A stretch of 64,000 bases of DNA from Pseudoxanthomonas sp. 3HH-4 (GCF_006716465.1 NZ_VFPB01000005.1:62001-126000); one strand, 5' to 3'. Counted from the first letter of the stretch, positions 28,420 to 37,890 are shown. The notes: generated by a model from the sequence alone, not told the origin. Numbers and translations are program-made.

Positions 28420-29058
28420 TCAGGCGCCGCCAAAACCCTTCCGGTAAGCCCGCGCGGCGGCAACGGGATCGGCGGCCTCGAACACGCCGCCGATGACGGC
28501 GACCAGATCCGCACCGGCCGCCACCAGCGGCCCCATATTGTCCGGGGTAATGCCGCCTATCGCCACCCGCGGGACGCCCAGCGCTGCGGCGCCGGCCAGC
28601 AAGGCCGGCGTGGCGCGTCGCGTTGTCACTTTGCTGGCGGTGGGAAAGAAGGCCCCGAACGCGACGTAGCTGGCGCCCGCGGCCACCGCGCGCTTGGCCA
28701 GCGCGGCATCGTCGTAGCACGAGGCGCCGACGATGGCGTGCACGCCCAGGCGGCTGCGTGCGGCGGCGAGATCGCCGTCGTCTTCCCCCAGATGGACGCC
28801 GGCGGCGCCAACGGCCTCCGCCAGCGCGACGTCATCGTTGATGATCAGCGGCACGTTCGCCTGCGTGCAAAGCGCTTGCAGGGCCACGGCGTGCATGTGG
28901 CGAAGGCCGGCATCGGCGCCCTTCTGCCGGTATTGCAGCCACGTGGCATAGGGAAGTACCGCAGCCACGCGCGCCAGCAGGCGCGCAGTGTCGGGTTCTT
29001 CCGGCGTGATCAGGTACAGCCCGCGGGCAGTGCGGACGGGCGGCGGCGGGGCTGTCAT
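28420..29058 (-). CDS. thiE: Thiamine-phosphate synthase
   Basis: Joins HMP-PP and thiazole phosphate to make thiamine phosphate. 212 residues of the (beta/alpha)8 fold: [17 protein letters not shown] (PPi-binding Arg/Lys), [28 protein letters not shown], and the C-terminal [24 protein letters not shown]. The ATG at 29058 avoids an upstream in-frame extension without conservation. No TPP riboswitch is visible in the 65 bp before it. Confidence 0.95.
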   Translation of the reverse strand: MTAPPPPVRTARGLYLITPEEPDTARLLARVAAVLPYATWLQYRQKGADAGLRHMHAVALQALCTQANVPLIINDDVALAEAVGAAGVHLGEDDGDLAAARSRLGVHAIVGASCYDDAALAKRAVAAGASYVAFGAFFPTASKVTTRRATPALLAGAAALGVPRVAIGGITPDNMGPLVAAGADLVAVIGGVFEAADPVAAARAYRKGFGGA

Positions 29059-29123
29059 GGGTGAACTTCCGGTGCACGGGCGGCAGTGGGACAATGGCCG
29101 CTCCTTCCAGTGTGCATTATCCG

Positions 29124-29315
29124 ATGACCGACGCCACCGCCACCATCTTCCGCACTTGGATGTGCGTGGTCTGCGGCTTCATCTATGCCGAGGCCGACGG
29201 CCTGCCGGAAGAAGGCATCGCCCCGGGCACGCGCTGGGAAGACATCCCGGACGACTGGACCTGTCCCGACTGCGGCGTGGGCAAGGACGATTTCGAGATG
29301 GTGGAATTGGACTGA
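29124..29315 (+). CDS. Rubredoxin
   Basis: A 63-residue one-iron electron carrier with both cysteine knuckles: CVVCGFIY and [11 protein letters not shown]. Residues between them ([18 protein letters not shown]) match the classical rubredoxin pattern. It likely serves an alkane- or oxidase-type reaction elsewhere. Start at 29124; the ORF could begin 63 bp earlier but that adds unconserved sequence. Confidence 0.95.
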   Translation: MTDATATIFRTWMCVVCGFIYAEADGLPEEGIAPGTRWEDIPDDWTCPDCGVGKDDFEMVELD

Positions 29316-29333
29316 CGTGCTGCCTGCACCCCT

Positions 29334-29490
29334 TGTAGGAGCGACGTGAGTCGCGACCGGAGGCGTCGGATGTCCGTAATGCGACCCCGGCAGGGGATGG
29401 TTGTTTACGGCGAAACAGCGTGAGGCAACGCGCGCGAAGCCGAGACGATGGAGTTCAAATTGTGCGGTCGCGACTCACGTCGCTCCTACA
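29334..29490. repeat. REP pair (GTAGGAGCGACGT family), perfect inverted arms
   Basis: 26-nt arms 29334-29359 (TGTAGGAGCGACGTGAGTCG...) and 29465-29490, exact complements, 105 bp apart, between the convergent rubredoxin and SirB1 genes. Same sequence class as the pair at 4180. Confidence 0.9.
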
Positions 29491-29521
29491 GGGGACGCAG
29501 GAAGTGGCCTGCTCCTGACGC

Positions 29522-30370
29522 TCAATGCATCCGCGACGAACGCACCGCGTTTAGCTCCACCAGCTGCTCGCGGATCGCGGACGTGTCGTTCGCCTCCGGC
29601 GCCAGCTGCAGGTAGCGCGTCAGGTCGCGCTGGGCGCCATGGCGGTGGTCCATCTTGAGGTACGCCAGGCCGCGGTCGCGCAGGGCATCGGGCTGGTCGG
29701 GCGTCAGTTTGAGCACGCGATCGACGCTGCGCGCGGCGCGGTCCCACTCCTCGCGCTCGGCGTACACGCCGTGCAGGTTGCGCAGCGTGCGCACCAGGAT
29801 CGCGCGCGGTGAGGCAGGGTTGAGGATGTGCAGCAGCGCCGCATCATCGGGGACATCGCCGCCGAGGTGCGGCTTGGCGCGTTCGCGCAGTTCGTCCACG
29901 CCCAGCGGGCGGCCACCGTTGAAGGGGTCCATCACCAGCAGGCCGTCGTCCACCGGCAGGCGCACCAGGAAATGGCCGGGGAAGGACACGCCGTCCAGCG
30001 GCACGCCCAGCCGGTGGGCCACTTCGATCTGCACCATCGCCAGCGATACCGGGTTGCCCAGCCGGCGCTCGAAGACCTGGTTGAGGTAGCTGTTGCGCGG
30101 GTCGTAGTACTCGTCGTGGTTGCCGGTATAGCCCAGTTCGTCGAACAGGTGCCGGTTGATGGCGGCCATCTTCAGCGGCCACGGTTCGATGGTGTCGATC
30201 TCGTGGCGCAGGTGCTCGGCGTGGCTCTGGACAAGCGTGTCGTACAGATCGGCATCCAGGTCGGGGTACTCGTCGCGCGCGATCAGCAGCGCGGTTTCCA
30301 GCAGCGGCACGGTTTCATCCGCCTGGCTGGCCAACGCATTCCATTCCGGCAATGTCAGTCGATCCCCCAT
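29522..30370 (-). CDS. SirB1/transglutaminase-like protein with TPR end
   Basis: 282 residues. N-terminal transglutaminase-like SirB1 domain with RRLGNPVSLAMVQIEVAHRLG, GVPLDGVSFPGHFLVRL and LLVMDPFNGGRPL. C-terminal tetratricopeptide-like helices (LHGVYAEREEWDRAARSVDRVLKLTPDQPDAL) follow. No thiol is present at the usual Cys position, so protease or transglutaminase activity is doubtful; such proteins are treated as conserved but functionally unassigned. ATG 30370 is taken over the GTG two codons earlier. Confidence 0.9.
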   Translation of the reverse strand: MGDRLTLPEWNALASQADETVPLLETALLIARDEYPDLDADLYDTLVQSHAEHLRHEIDTIEPWPLKMAAINRHLFDELGYTGNHDEYYDPRNSYLNQVFERRLGNPVSLAMVQIEVAHRLGVPLDGVSFPGHFLVRLPVDDGLLVMDPFNGGRPLGVDELRERAKPHLGGDVPDDAALLHILNPASPRAILVRTLRNLHGVYAEREEWDRAARSVDRVLKLTPDQPDALRDRGLAYLKMDHRHGAQRDLTRYLQLAPEANDTSAIREQLVELNAVRSSRMH

Positions 30371-30408
30371 GGGCACAGATTGGGGCCGTTCGCGCCGACA
30401 ATCAAGCC

Positions 30409-30855
30409 TCAGCGGACGGGTGGAATGCCATCGCCGAGGCCCAGTTCCGCGCCGTCCTGGAGCTTCAGCCGCTCCGCTTCGCCTGCATTGAGTTCAAGCA
30501 CGTAACGGGCCGGCCGGGCGCTGGGGTAGGACGGGCAGGCATTGCCGCCGGAACAGGGCGGCACGTTGCGCTGCTGCGACACCAGCTTGCGGCCGTTGTC
30601 GAAGTAGAGGATATCCAGTGCGATGCGGGTGTTCTTCATCCAGTACGCCTGCGGCTCTTCGGCGTCGTGGATGAAGAGCATGCCGGTGCCGGTGGCCAGT
30701 TCGTCGCGGAACATCAACCCGCGCGCACGCTCGGCATCGTCATCGGCGATCTCCACCGTGAAGCGCTCGCCGCCCACTTCGACCCATGGCCCGCCGTTGG
30801 CGCAGCCGCTGAGGAAAAGGGCAAAAGCGAGCACGGTCAGCTGGGGAAGGCGCAT
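30409..30855 (-). CDS. DUF192 lipoprotein
   Basis: 148 residues. Lipoprotein signal ending LFLSGC (Cys18) and then a DUF192 domain: VEVGGERFTVEIADDDAERARGLMFRDEL, GMLFIHDAEEPQAYWMKNTRIALDILYFD, and C-terminal RYVLELNAGEAERLKLQDG. DUF192 proteins are small periplasmic beta domains of unknown role. Intergenic distance to the SirB1-type gene is 38 bp on the same strand. Confidence 0.93.
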   Translation of the reverse strand: MRLPQLTVLAFALFLSGCANGGPWVEVGGERFTVEIADDDAERARGLMFRDELATGTGMLFIHDAEEPQAYWMKNTRIALDILYFDNGRKLVSQQRNVPPCSGGNACPSYPSARPARYVLELNAGEAERLKLQDGAELGLGDGIPPVR

Positions 30856-30944
30856 GTCGAAGTCCGCTGTTCGAGGAGGGCCGTAGTGTAGCGCCGTGCC
30901 CGGAGCCTGTCGGTCTGCGGTGATGCGCGCGCGCCGCAGCGGGT

Positions 30945-31370
30945 TCAGTCCGTGCGCAGCTTCGCGGCGATCTTCTCCGCCGCGAGCCGGTTGTCGCGAT
31001 AGTAGGCGGCGTTCTCCGCCAGCGCGTGCCAGCGCTGCTGGTCTTCCACGTGATGGCGCAGCTGGCGGACGACGCTGGGCATCAGCTGGCGATGGCTTGC
31101 GCTGTCCGCACGCTGCGCGACCTGCAGCAGGTCGAGCAGCAGCAGGATGCCGTCATGGTTGCGTTCGGCCTGCCTGCGTGCCGCAAGGAACAGCCTGTCG
31201 AGCCCCGCCGGCGGCAGCCTGGCGAGGCCCGGGTCTGCCAGGCTGTGTCCAGGATCGGCCTGCAGCACGTGCAATGCGTCATCCAGCGGAATGTGGGACG
31301 GCGCGGACATCGCCATATCACACGTATCAGTGGCGGGCGCTTCGGGCCCATTGGCGTCCATCAGTGGCAT
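30945..31370 (-). CDS. Uncharacterised 141-residue protein divergent from an HTH regulator
   Basis: I do not recognise it. No signal peptide or membrane helix. It is helical: GLDRLFLAARRQAERNHDGI and LLLLDLLQVAQRA are followed by SVVRQLRHHVEDQQRWHALAEN and NRLAAEKIAAKL, with many His and Gln. The start at 31370 is preferred over the ATG two codons upstream because AAGGAG lies 6 nt before it. It diverges from the HTH gene at 31531 across an AT-rich 160-bp gap with two palindromes, so the HTH protein may regulate it. Confidence 0.75.
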   Translation of the reverse strand: MPLMDANGPEAPATDTCDMAMSAPSHIPLDDALHVLQADPGHSLADPGLARLPPAGLDRLFLAARRQAERNHDGILLLLDLLQVAQRADSASHRQLMPSVVRQLRHHVEDQQRWHALAENAAYYRDNRLAAEKIAAKLRTD

Positions 31371-31457
31371 CGACATCTCCTTGTGTCTGTGGGAGTGCTC
31401 GCGATGGCCCGGCTTTCCGTTGGCAGGAACGTCGCCACGCGATCGGGATCGACTTTA

Positions 31458-31498
31458 TGAACTCGATAAGTTCACGTCAATTAACTTAACTGGTTAAT
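31458..31498. promoter_or_regulatory. Two palindromes in the HTH divergent promoter region
   Basis: TGAACT-CGATA-AGTTCA (31458-31474, perfect 6-bp arms) and ATTAAC-TTAACTG-GTTAAT (31480-31498, perfect 6-bp arms) stand 5 bp apart in an AT-rich patch that contrasts with the surrounding GC. The second contains TTAATA-like -10 material for the gene at 31531. This is a typical operator layout for an autoregulating HTH protein; binding is inferred. Confidence 0.65.
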
Positions 31499-31530
31499 AA
31501 GTGTGATTCGCCGCCGCTAACGTTCCCCGC

Positions 31531-31920
31531 ATGGGCAACGAGCGGGAAAAATTCTCACAGCGACTGGCGCATGCCATGCAGCAGGCCGGCTATGAGCCAC
31601 GCCCAACGGTTTTGTTCCATCTGTTCAACACCCGCTATCGCGGCCGCTCTGTCACTTTCCAGACCACATCGCGCTGGCTCGGTGGCCGCGCGATTCCCGC
31701 GCAGGACAAGCTGCAGGTGCTGGCGGACCTGCTGGGAGCGGATCCGCATACTCTGCGCTTCGGCACGAGCCCTCGTTCACGCGTGGCCGAAACGCGGGCC
31801 ACGTGGCCTGTGGGTGCCGGCAGCCGCGAACGCCAGGTGATCGATGCCTTCCTGCGGTTGCCTCCCAAGAAGCGCGAACTCGTGGGCGAACTGGTGAAGG
31901 CGCTGGCGGACGAGGCGTAG
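31531..31920 (+). CDS. Small HTH (phage-repressor-like) transcriptional regulator
   Basis: 129 residues. The N-terminal 65 residues form a Cro/C1-like HTH: FSQRLAHAMQQAGYEP, PTVLFHLFNTRYRGRSV, TFQTTSRWLGGRAIPAQDKL, QVLADLLGADPHTLRFG. The last segment LRFG is typical of the group found in many beta/gammaproteobacteria, where residents and prophages encode similar proteins. A C-terminal helix (ERQVIDAFLRLPPKKRELVGELVKALAD) could mediate dimerisation. It diverges from the gene at 30945 over the two palindromes. Confidence 0.85.
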   Translation: MGNEREKFSQRLAHAMQQAGYEPRPTVLFHLFNTRYRGRSVTFQTTSRWLGGRAIPAQDKLQVLADLLGADPHTLRFGTSPRSRVAETRATWPVGAGSRERQVIDAFLRLPPKKRELVGELVKALADEA

Positions 31921-31948
31921 AAGCGCTCGGCCGCCCCGTGTCCGTCGC

Positions 31949-32599
31949 CTAGCGCAGCACGACCGGCGGTTCGCCGCCGACGATGACGATATCCGCAGGA
32001 CGGCGGGCGAACAGGCCCACGCTGACCACCCCGGGGATCTGGTTGATCTCGCGCTCCATCGCCACCGGGTCGGTGATCGACAGGTTGTGGATGTCCAGCA
32101 CCACGTTGCCGTTGTCGGTGGTCACGCCGTCGCGCCACACCGGCTGGCCGCCGGTCAGGGCGAGGATCTCGCGCGCCACCAGGCTGCGCGCCATCGGAAT
32201 CACCTCCACCGGCAGCGGGAACCTGCCCAGCACCGGCACCTGCTTGCTGGGGTCGACGATGCAGACGAACTGCTTGCTGGCCTCGGCGATGATCTTCTCG
32301 CGCGTCAGCGCCGCGCCGCCACCCTTGATCAGGCGCTTGTGCGGATCGCATTCATCGGCGCCGTCCACGTACAGCGACAGCGTGCCGGTGTGGTTGAGGT
32401 CGAGCACTTCGATGCCGTGCTGCCTCAGCCGCGCGGTGCTCTGCTCGGAGCTGGACACCGCGCCCTTGATGCGGTCCTTGATGCCGCCTAGTGCGTCGAT
32501 GAAGAAAGCGACGGTGGAACCGGTGCCCACGCCGACGATCATGCCGTCCTCGACGAATTCGATGGCCTTCTCGCCGGCCAGGCGCTTTGCTTCGCTCAT
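31949..32599 (-). CDS. rpiA: Ribose-5-phosphate isomerase A
   Basis: Interconverts ribose-5-P and ribulose-5-P in the pentose phosphate pathway. 216 residues; [52 protein letters not shown] (catalytic Asp/Lys) and IVDPSKQV are diagnostic. Start ATG at 32599. Confidence 0.97.
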   Translation of the reverse strand: MSEAKRLAGEKAIEFVEDGMIVGVGTGSTVAFFIDALGGIKDRIKGAVSSSEQSTARLRQHGIEVLDLNHTGTLSLYVDGADECDPHKRLIKGGGAALTREKIIAEASKQFVCIVDPSKQVPVLGRFPLPVEVIPMARSLVAREILALTGGQPVWRDGVTTDNGNVVLDIHNLSITDPVAMEREINQIPGVVSVGLFARRPADIVIVGGEPPVVLR

Positions 32600-32632
32600 G
32601 GGTTCAACACTCGTGTAAAGGAGGAGGGGCGT

Positions 32633-32766
32633 TGTAGGAGCGACGTCAGTCGCGACCGGGAAGCTGGAGCATCGGGGAAACCCGGTGCGACAGGGAGGAG
32701 AAGTTCACCGTGCTGCGGCTTTCCGGTCTTCCAAGGCACACGGTCGCGACTGACGTCGCTCCTACA
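32633..32766. repeat. REP pair (GTAGGAGCGACGT family), perfect inverted arms
   Basis: 26-nt arms 32633-32658 and 32741-32766, exact complements, in the gap between rpiA and the EVE-domain gene. Confidence 0.9.
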
Positions 32767-32776
32767 GGGACTGCGG

Positions 32777-33240
<464 letters not shown>

Positions 33241-33244
<4 letters not shown>

Positions 33245-33867
33245 GGTGGGGCGTCCGGCAAAGAGGAGGAAGGAAGCAGCGTGTCGCGCTCGGTGCAGAT
33301 GGCATCCAGCGGTACGTCCCAGGCCTGCGCACCGACCGTGTCGATGCGCTGCGCCTCGAAGCCGACCCCGACCAGCCACGGCGGCGCGGGGCGTTGCAGG
33401 CGTGGCGCCAGCGTGCGGTCGTACCAGCCACCCCCCATGCCGAGACGGTGGCCCGCGGCGTCGAACCCAACCAGCGGCACGACGATCAAGGCCATCTCGG
33501 TGGCGGTCAGGCCGGTGCGTGGATCGACATCCGGTTCGGGAATGCCGTAGCGGTTGGTCACCAGCTCATCGCCGGGTCGCCAAGGGGCGAAGCGCAGCGT
33601 CTCGTCATCGGCCAATACGGGCAGGCAATAGACCAGGCCGGGCGGCAGGCGCAGCTGCCAGCTGTGCAGGCCGATTTCGCCGTCCATCGCCCAATAGCCG
33701 GCGACATAACCGGTGGCAGGGAAAAAGGGCAGGGCGAACAGGCGCGTGGCGAGTGCATCGGCGCCGGCAATGCGCTCGGCGGCGGGCAGGGCGCGGCGGC
33801 GCACGCGAAGCTCACGGCGCAGCGCATTGCGCTCGGCGGCCATGGCGAAAGACGGGGAGTCGGGCAT
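33241..33867 (-). CDS. fau: 5-formyltetrahydrofolate cyclo-ligase
   Basis: Converts 5-formyl-THF to 5,10-methenyl-THF with ATP. 208 residues; RRALPAAERIAGADAL, DGEIGLHSW, FAPWRPGDELVTNRYGIPEP, VPLVGFDAAGHRLGMGGGWYDRTL is the family signature. In many gammaproteobacteria it lies beside the 6S RNA and zapA, as here. Confidence 0.95.
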
Positions 33868-33910
33868 GCGCGAATTTTACGGCATGCGCACCGGCGTTGC
33901 CGGTGGATCC

Positions 33911-34036
33911 GCGGGAGCGGCGTCAGTCACGGCCCTGGGCGTCGGATCCCTAGTGCAATCGGCTTCGTTTCGAAGTCATCCCGCTCAAGGGCGGGTGCAA
34001 CAGGACCGGCCGGGTCGCGGCTGATGCCGCTGCCGC
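33911..34036. repeat. Degenerate REP-like inverted pair before the 6S RNA
   Basis: GCGGGAGCGGCGTCAGTCAC (33911-33930) and a degenerate complement around 34008-34036 (GGTCGCGGCTGATGCCGCTG) resemble the GTAGGAGCGACGT family with several substitutions. The rest of 33868-34039 holds no gene that I can support. Confidence 0.5.
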
Positions 34037-34039
34037 GGG

Positions 34040-34235
34040 AAAAATACGTCCTCCGCCATGCACGATGTTCGCGAAACGACCTTGAACCCGGGGTTCAAGT
34101 GGGAAGGTTGGGCAACCATCGGGCTTTCCGCTGCGAGGCAGACCTGCACTCCCGGTAACCGTCACCATCCCGTGGTCGTAATTAAGGGACAAGGCGAATG
34201 TTTGCGCTCACTGTCGAGTACAGCAGAGGACGCTT
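34040..34235 (-). ncRNA. ssrS: 6S RNA
   Basis: Regulates RNA polymerase-sigma70 by mimicking an open promoter. On the minus strand a transcript of about 190 nt begins near 34235, downstream of the -10 TATACT (34245-34240). It carries the conserved 3' element ACTTGAACC, CCGGGTTCAAGG (E. coli CTTGAACC-GGGTTCAAGG). Its ends pair: CGTCCTC (34231-34225) with GAGGACG (34053-34047), and a TATTTTT tail ends at 34040. Position between fau and zapA is the known ssrS context. Exact ends are estimates. Confidence 0.9.
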
Positions 34236-34316
34236 GGCCAGTATAGCGATTGAAGACTTTTTGCCTAGCCCGTTCGTCGGCCGATTCAGTGCGCGGTCGG
34301 CGACATGCACACGCTG

Positions 34317-34613
34317 TTACGGCGTACCCAGCACGCCGTCGAGCTTGCGGTGCAGGTCCTGCAGCGTGCGTTCGACATCGCGGTTGCGTGCGTGCTGTTC
34401 ATCGCGCAACTGTTGCAATTCGTGTGCCAGGTTCAGCGCGGCCAGCACGGCGATGCGGTCGACCGCGGCCATGCGGTTGCTGCCGCGCACTTCGCGCATG
34501 CGGCTGTCGAGCAGCTTGGCGGCGGCCATCAGGCTGGAGCGTTCGTCAGGCGCGACGCCGACGGTGTACTCGCGGTCCAGGAGGTGGACGCTGACCGGTT
34601 CGTTGGCGCTCAC
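34317..34613 (-). CDS. zapA: Cell division protein ZapA
   Basis: 98 residues; promotes FtsZ bundling at the division ring. VSVHLLDREYTVGVAPDE, LLDSRMREVRG and RIAVLAALNLAHELQQLRDE match the N-terminal strand-helix part and the long coiled coil that forms tetramers. It overlaps the preceding gene by 4 bp and lies just upstream of the 6S RNA. Confidence 0.95.
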   Translation of the reverse strand: MSANEPVSVHLLDREYTVGVAPDERSSLMAAAKLLDSRMREVRGSNRMAAVDRIAVLAALNLAHELQQLRDEQHARNRDVERTLQDLHRKLDGVLGTP

Positions 34614-34831
34614 GTGTGCTGCTCCAGGGATTTCAGGCGGCTGATCATCGCTTCCACCCGTGAACGCGCCTGTTCGTTCTTGGCCAGCAGCTGCGAGCGT
34701 TCGCCGACGAGCTGTTCCTGCTGCTGGCGCAGGCTGCGGTTCTCGTCCGCCAGGCGATGGCAGCGGTCCGCCAGGTCCTGGATGCGCGTGCTGAGTGCGC
34801 GAAGCTGGTCGAGCAGGTCGGCGTTGTCCAT
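34610..34831 (-). CDS. ZapB-like/TIGR02449 coiled-coil protein
   Basis: 73 residues that are nearly all coiled coil: DLLDQLRALSTRIQDLADRC, HRLADENRSLRQQQEQLVGE, RSQLLAKNEQARSRVEAMIS. This is the TIGR02449 pattern that sits before zapA in gammaproteobacteria, and it resembles ZapB. ATG 34831 (MDNAD) is used rather than 34849 because the helix starts there; it overlaps zapA by 4 bp. Cell-division scaffolding is a fair inference. Confidence 0.85.
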   Translation of the reverse strand: MDNADLLDQLRALSTRIQDLADRCHRLADENRSLRQQQEQLVGERSQLLAKNEQARSRVEAMISRLKSLEQHT

Positions 34832-34880
34832 GGCGGGCACATTAGGCATGCGCTTGGCGGGCGGTCAAGGGCGACCGGGG

Positions 34881-34908
34881 TTGTGGGAGCGAGGTCAGTC
34901 TCGACACC
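34881..34908. repeat. Solo degenerate REP
   Basis: TTGTGGGAGCGAGGTCAGTC (34881-34900), a single copy of the GTGGGAGCGACGT type with substitutions, in the 117-bp gap between the coiled-coil and GGDEF-EAL genes. Confidence 0.6.
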
Positions 34909-34948
34909 CGACCCCTGATCGCCACTGGCGCCGCCCCCAAAAGGGAAC

Positions 34949-37210
34949 TCAGGAGGCGACGCGCATGCCCGAGCCGGGGTAGTAGTCGCGGATGAAGCGC
35001 AGGCACTGGTCCGGGCTCAGCGCCTGCGAGACCCAGTGGCCCTGGACTTCGTCGCAGCCGTGGTTGCGCAGGAACTCGTACTGGTCCCACGTTTCCACGC
35101 CCTCGGCCACCACCTTCAGCGCCAGCGACTGGCCCATGGTGATGATGGTGCTGGTGATCGCTTCGTCGTCGGTATCGTGGGTGAGGTCGCTGATGAACTC
35201 GCGGTCGATCTTCAGCGTCGTCAATGGCAGGCGCTTCAGGTACGCCAGCGACGAGTAGCCGGTGCCGAAATCATCGATCGCCAGCGAAATGCCCAGCCGG
35301 CGGCAGGCGCGCAGCGTGTCCGCGTTCTGTTCGGGGCTGGCCATCACCACGCTTTCGGTCAGTTCGAGCTCCAGCCTGCTGGCGGGAACGCCCGTCTCCT
35401 GGAGCGTGCGCGCCACCACCGCCTGCAGGTCGCCGCGCTGGAGCTGGGTGGCGGACACGTTCACCGCCATCGAAAGTTCTTCCATGCCTTCGTCGTGCCA
35501 GTTGCGCAGGGTCAGGCACGCTTCGCGCAACGCCCAGGCGCCGATCTCCAGGATCATCCCGGATTCTTCGGCCAGGGGAATGAACTGTGCCGGCGAGACC
35601 ATGCCGAATTCCTTGCTGTCCCAGCGCAGCAGCGCCTCCACGCCGGTGATGCGCTGGCGCGAGATCGACAGGCGCGGCTGGAACACCAGCGACAACTCGT
35701 TGCGGTCGATCGCGCGGCGCAGTGCGCTGGCGAGGATCGCGCGGTGCCGGTTCTTCTCGTCCATCGACTCGGAGTACATCTCGTACGTATGCCGGCCCAT
35801 CGCCTTGGCCTGGTACATGGCGGTATCGGCATGCTTCAGCAGCTCGGTCGGCACCTGCGCATGTTCGGGATACAGGCTGATGCCAATCGACGGCGACACC
35901 GCCAGCTCCAGCCGCTCGCCGAAATTCAGCGGGGCACGGAACGCCTGGATGATGCGCTGTGCCACGGCCTCCGCGTCGGGCATGCCGTTGATGTCTTCCA
36001 GCACCACGGTGAACTCGTCGCCGCTCAGGCGCGCCACCGTGTGCTGGGTGCCCACCGTCTGCTGCACGCGCGCGGCGGCGGCGCGCAGGATGCGGTCGCC
36101 GGTGGCGTGGCCCAGCGAGTCGTTGATGTCCTTGAACCGGTCCAGGTCGATGAACAGCACCGCCACGTGCCCGTGCTCGCGACGCGCCCGCACGATGGCA
36201 CGCGACAGGCGCTCGGACAGCAGCGAACGGTTCGGCAGGCTGGTCAGGGTGTCGTAGTTGGCCAGGTAGCGCAGTTCCTGCTCGGCCCGCTTCTGTTCGG
36301 TGATATCGGTGAGCACCTGCACGTACAGCGGGCGTTCGCCGCTGGCATCGGGCACCACGTTGGTCTCGATGCGGCAGAGGATCTCCTCGCCGTCCTTGCG
36401 CACCTTCCAGATCTCACCGGACCAGCGCCCGGTGAGCCGCAGCTCGCGGTTCATCCGTTCGAAGAACGCGTCCTCGTGCTGGTCGCTGTCCAGCATGGTC
36501 ATCGGCTGGCCGATGATTTCTTCTTCGGCGTAGCCGGTGATGCGGGTGAACGCCGGGTTGATGGTGATGAACTGGTGCGCCCAGTCCAGCACCGCGACGG
36601 CCTCGTTCATGCTGCGCATCACCTCGCCGGCGATGCGGTGCTCGTATTCGGCATTCCGGCTGGCGGTGATGTCGCGCGCGGTGCCGGCGATGCGGATCGG
36701 CTGGCCCTCGGTGTCGCGATCGACCACCCGGCCGCGTGCGCGCACCCACACCCACGTCCCGTTGCCATGCATGTCCATGCGGTGTTCGGACGTGAAGATC
36801 GGCGCCTTGCCCTGCAGGTGCAGGCGCAGGCGCTCCATCACCAAGGGCAGGTCTTCCTCGTGGATGGTCGGCACCTCGCCCTGCCGCGTGAGCACGGTGA
36901 TGTCGCCCGTCTGCACGGCGGTCTCGTCGGCGCGCATCCGGTACAGCCTGCGCTGCACCAGGTCGTAGTCCCAGAACTGTTCGCCGGACGCCCATAGCGC
37001 CAGCTTCAGGCGCTCGTCGCGGTTGCGCAGGGATTCGCTGCGCAAGGGTTCCTGCGGCAATCGCCGGGCTGCCAGCCAGGCCTGCCACCAGCGGCGCGTG
37101 CCGATCGCCACCACGCCCGCCAGCACCACGCCGGCAAGCAGCATGACCGGCACCCGGGACGACAGCGGGGACGCCGTTGCGAGGAGTGCGACGACAGAGG
37201 GGGCGTGCAT
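34949..37210 (-). CDS. PAS-GGDEF-EAL cyclic-di-GMP protein
   Basis: 753 residues: N-terminal membrane helix (about 20-38), two PAS/PAC domains (ENEVMRSMNE region about 80-310; ITINPAFTRITGYAEEEIIG is typical), GGDEF and EAL. The GGDEF site reads S-G-D-E-F (396-400), a variant that may still work. EAL is intact: E525-A-L, NVSA, ELTES, DDFGTGYSSL, KIDREFI, EGVET. Its net role is therefore likely c-di-GMP breakdown. Start at 37210 puts the helix near the N-terminus; a start at 37273 is also possible. Confidence 0.93.
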   Translation of the reverse strand: MHAPSVVALLATASPLSSRVPVMLLAGVVLAGVVAIGTRRWWQAWLAARRLPQEPLRSESLRNRDERLKLALWASGEQFWDYDLVQRRLYRMRADETAVQTGDITVLTRQGEVPTIHEEDLPLVMERLRLHLQGKAPIFTSEHRMDMHGNGTWVWVRARGRVVDRDTEGQPIRIAGTARDITASRNAEYEHRIAGEVMRSMNEAVAVLDWAHQFITINPAFTRITGYAEEEIIGQPMTMLDSDQHEDAFFERMNRELRLTGRWSGEIWKVRKDGEEILCRIETNVVPDASGERPLYVQVLTDITEQKRAEQELRYLANYDTLTSLPNRSLLSERLSRAIVRARREHGHVAVLFIDLDRFKDINDSLGHATGDRILRAAAARVQQTVGTQHTVARLSGDEFTVVLEDINGMPDAEAVAQRIIQAFRAPLNFGERLELAVSPSIGISLYPEHAQVPTELLKHADTAMYQAKAMGRHTYEMYSESMDEKNRHRAILASALRRAIDRNELSLVFQPRLSISRQRITGVEALLRWDSKEFGMVSPAQFIPLAEESGMILEIGAWALREACLTLRNWHDEGMEELSMAVNVSATQLQRGDLQAVVARTLQETGVPASRLELELTESVVMASPEQNADTLRACRRLGISLAIDDFGTGYSSLAYLKRLPLTTLKIDREFISDLTHDTDDEAITSTIITMGQSLALKVVAEGVETWDQYEFLRNHGCDEVQGHWVSQALSPDQCLRFIRDYYPGSGMRVAS

Positions 37211-37347
37211 GCGGGTGGACGAACCGTGCCGAGCCTGAGCGATGCTGGAGTGTAGGCATGCGTACACACGCACAACAAGCCGGTGCGCGGGTTTTCGTTG
37301 CTACACTTGCGAGGTTGTCCGAAACCCTTGGCGGATTGCGTTCCTCT

Positions 37348-37890
37348 ATGCCCGACCTTCCCGATATCGCCGACGTGACTGCCGCTTCCCGCCAGTTGGG
37401 ACTGGCCATGGAGGCGCCGGAACTGCATGGCGCACTGTGCGGCTGGCTGGCCGGTGGCGGTGCCGCCGATGGCACCTGGCTGGCCCGCGCGCTGGCCGAC
37501 GATCAACTGCCTGCCCCGGCCGCTGGCAGTGCCCTGGACCAGCTGCGCGAGACCGCCGTGGCGCAGCTCGAAGACCGCAGCTTCGCCTTCGACCTGCTGT
37601 TGCCGGCCGCCGACCGTCCGCTGGACGAGCGTGCCGAAGCGCTGTTCTCGTGGTGCCAGGGTTTCCTGGGCGCGTTCGGGCTGGCGACGGGCGCCTCGCC
37701 GCCCCTCTCCGAAGAAGGACAGGAAGCGCTGCAGGACCTCGCGCGGCTGGCCCAGGCGTCGGCCGAAAGCAGTGACGATGATGAAGATGAAGATGCCCTG
37801 GCCGAACTGGAAGAGTTCGTCCGCGTCGCCGTCCTGTTGCTGCATGGCGATTGCGTGCTCGGGCCCCGGCATCGCCGGAGCCTGAACTGA
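37348..37890 (+). CDS. UPF0149/YgfB-family protein
   Basis: 180 residues of the YecA/YgfB fold: LHGALCGWLAGG, DRPLDERAEALFSWCQGFLGAFGLA and the acidic SDDDEDEDALAELEEF tail. Such proteins precede pepP in many gammaproteobacteria. In Pseudomonas a YgfB homologue influences gene expression and resistance; here no role can be read. It ends by overlapping pepP (TGATG). Confidence 0.9.
   Translation: MPDLPDIADVTAASRQLGLAMEAPELHGALCGWLAGGGAADGTWLARALADDQLPAPAAGSALDQLRETAVAQLEDRSFAFDLLLPAADRPLDERAEALFSWCQGFLGAFGLATGASPPLSEEGQEALQDLARLAQASAESSDDDEDEDALAELEEFVRVAVLLLHGDCVLGPRHRRSLN

Noticed and set aside
28319..29123. TPP riboswitch for thiE
   Set aside because: Only 65 bp separate thiE from the divergent rubredoxin gene and no THI-box pattern is visible.
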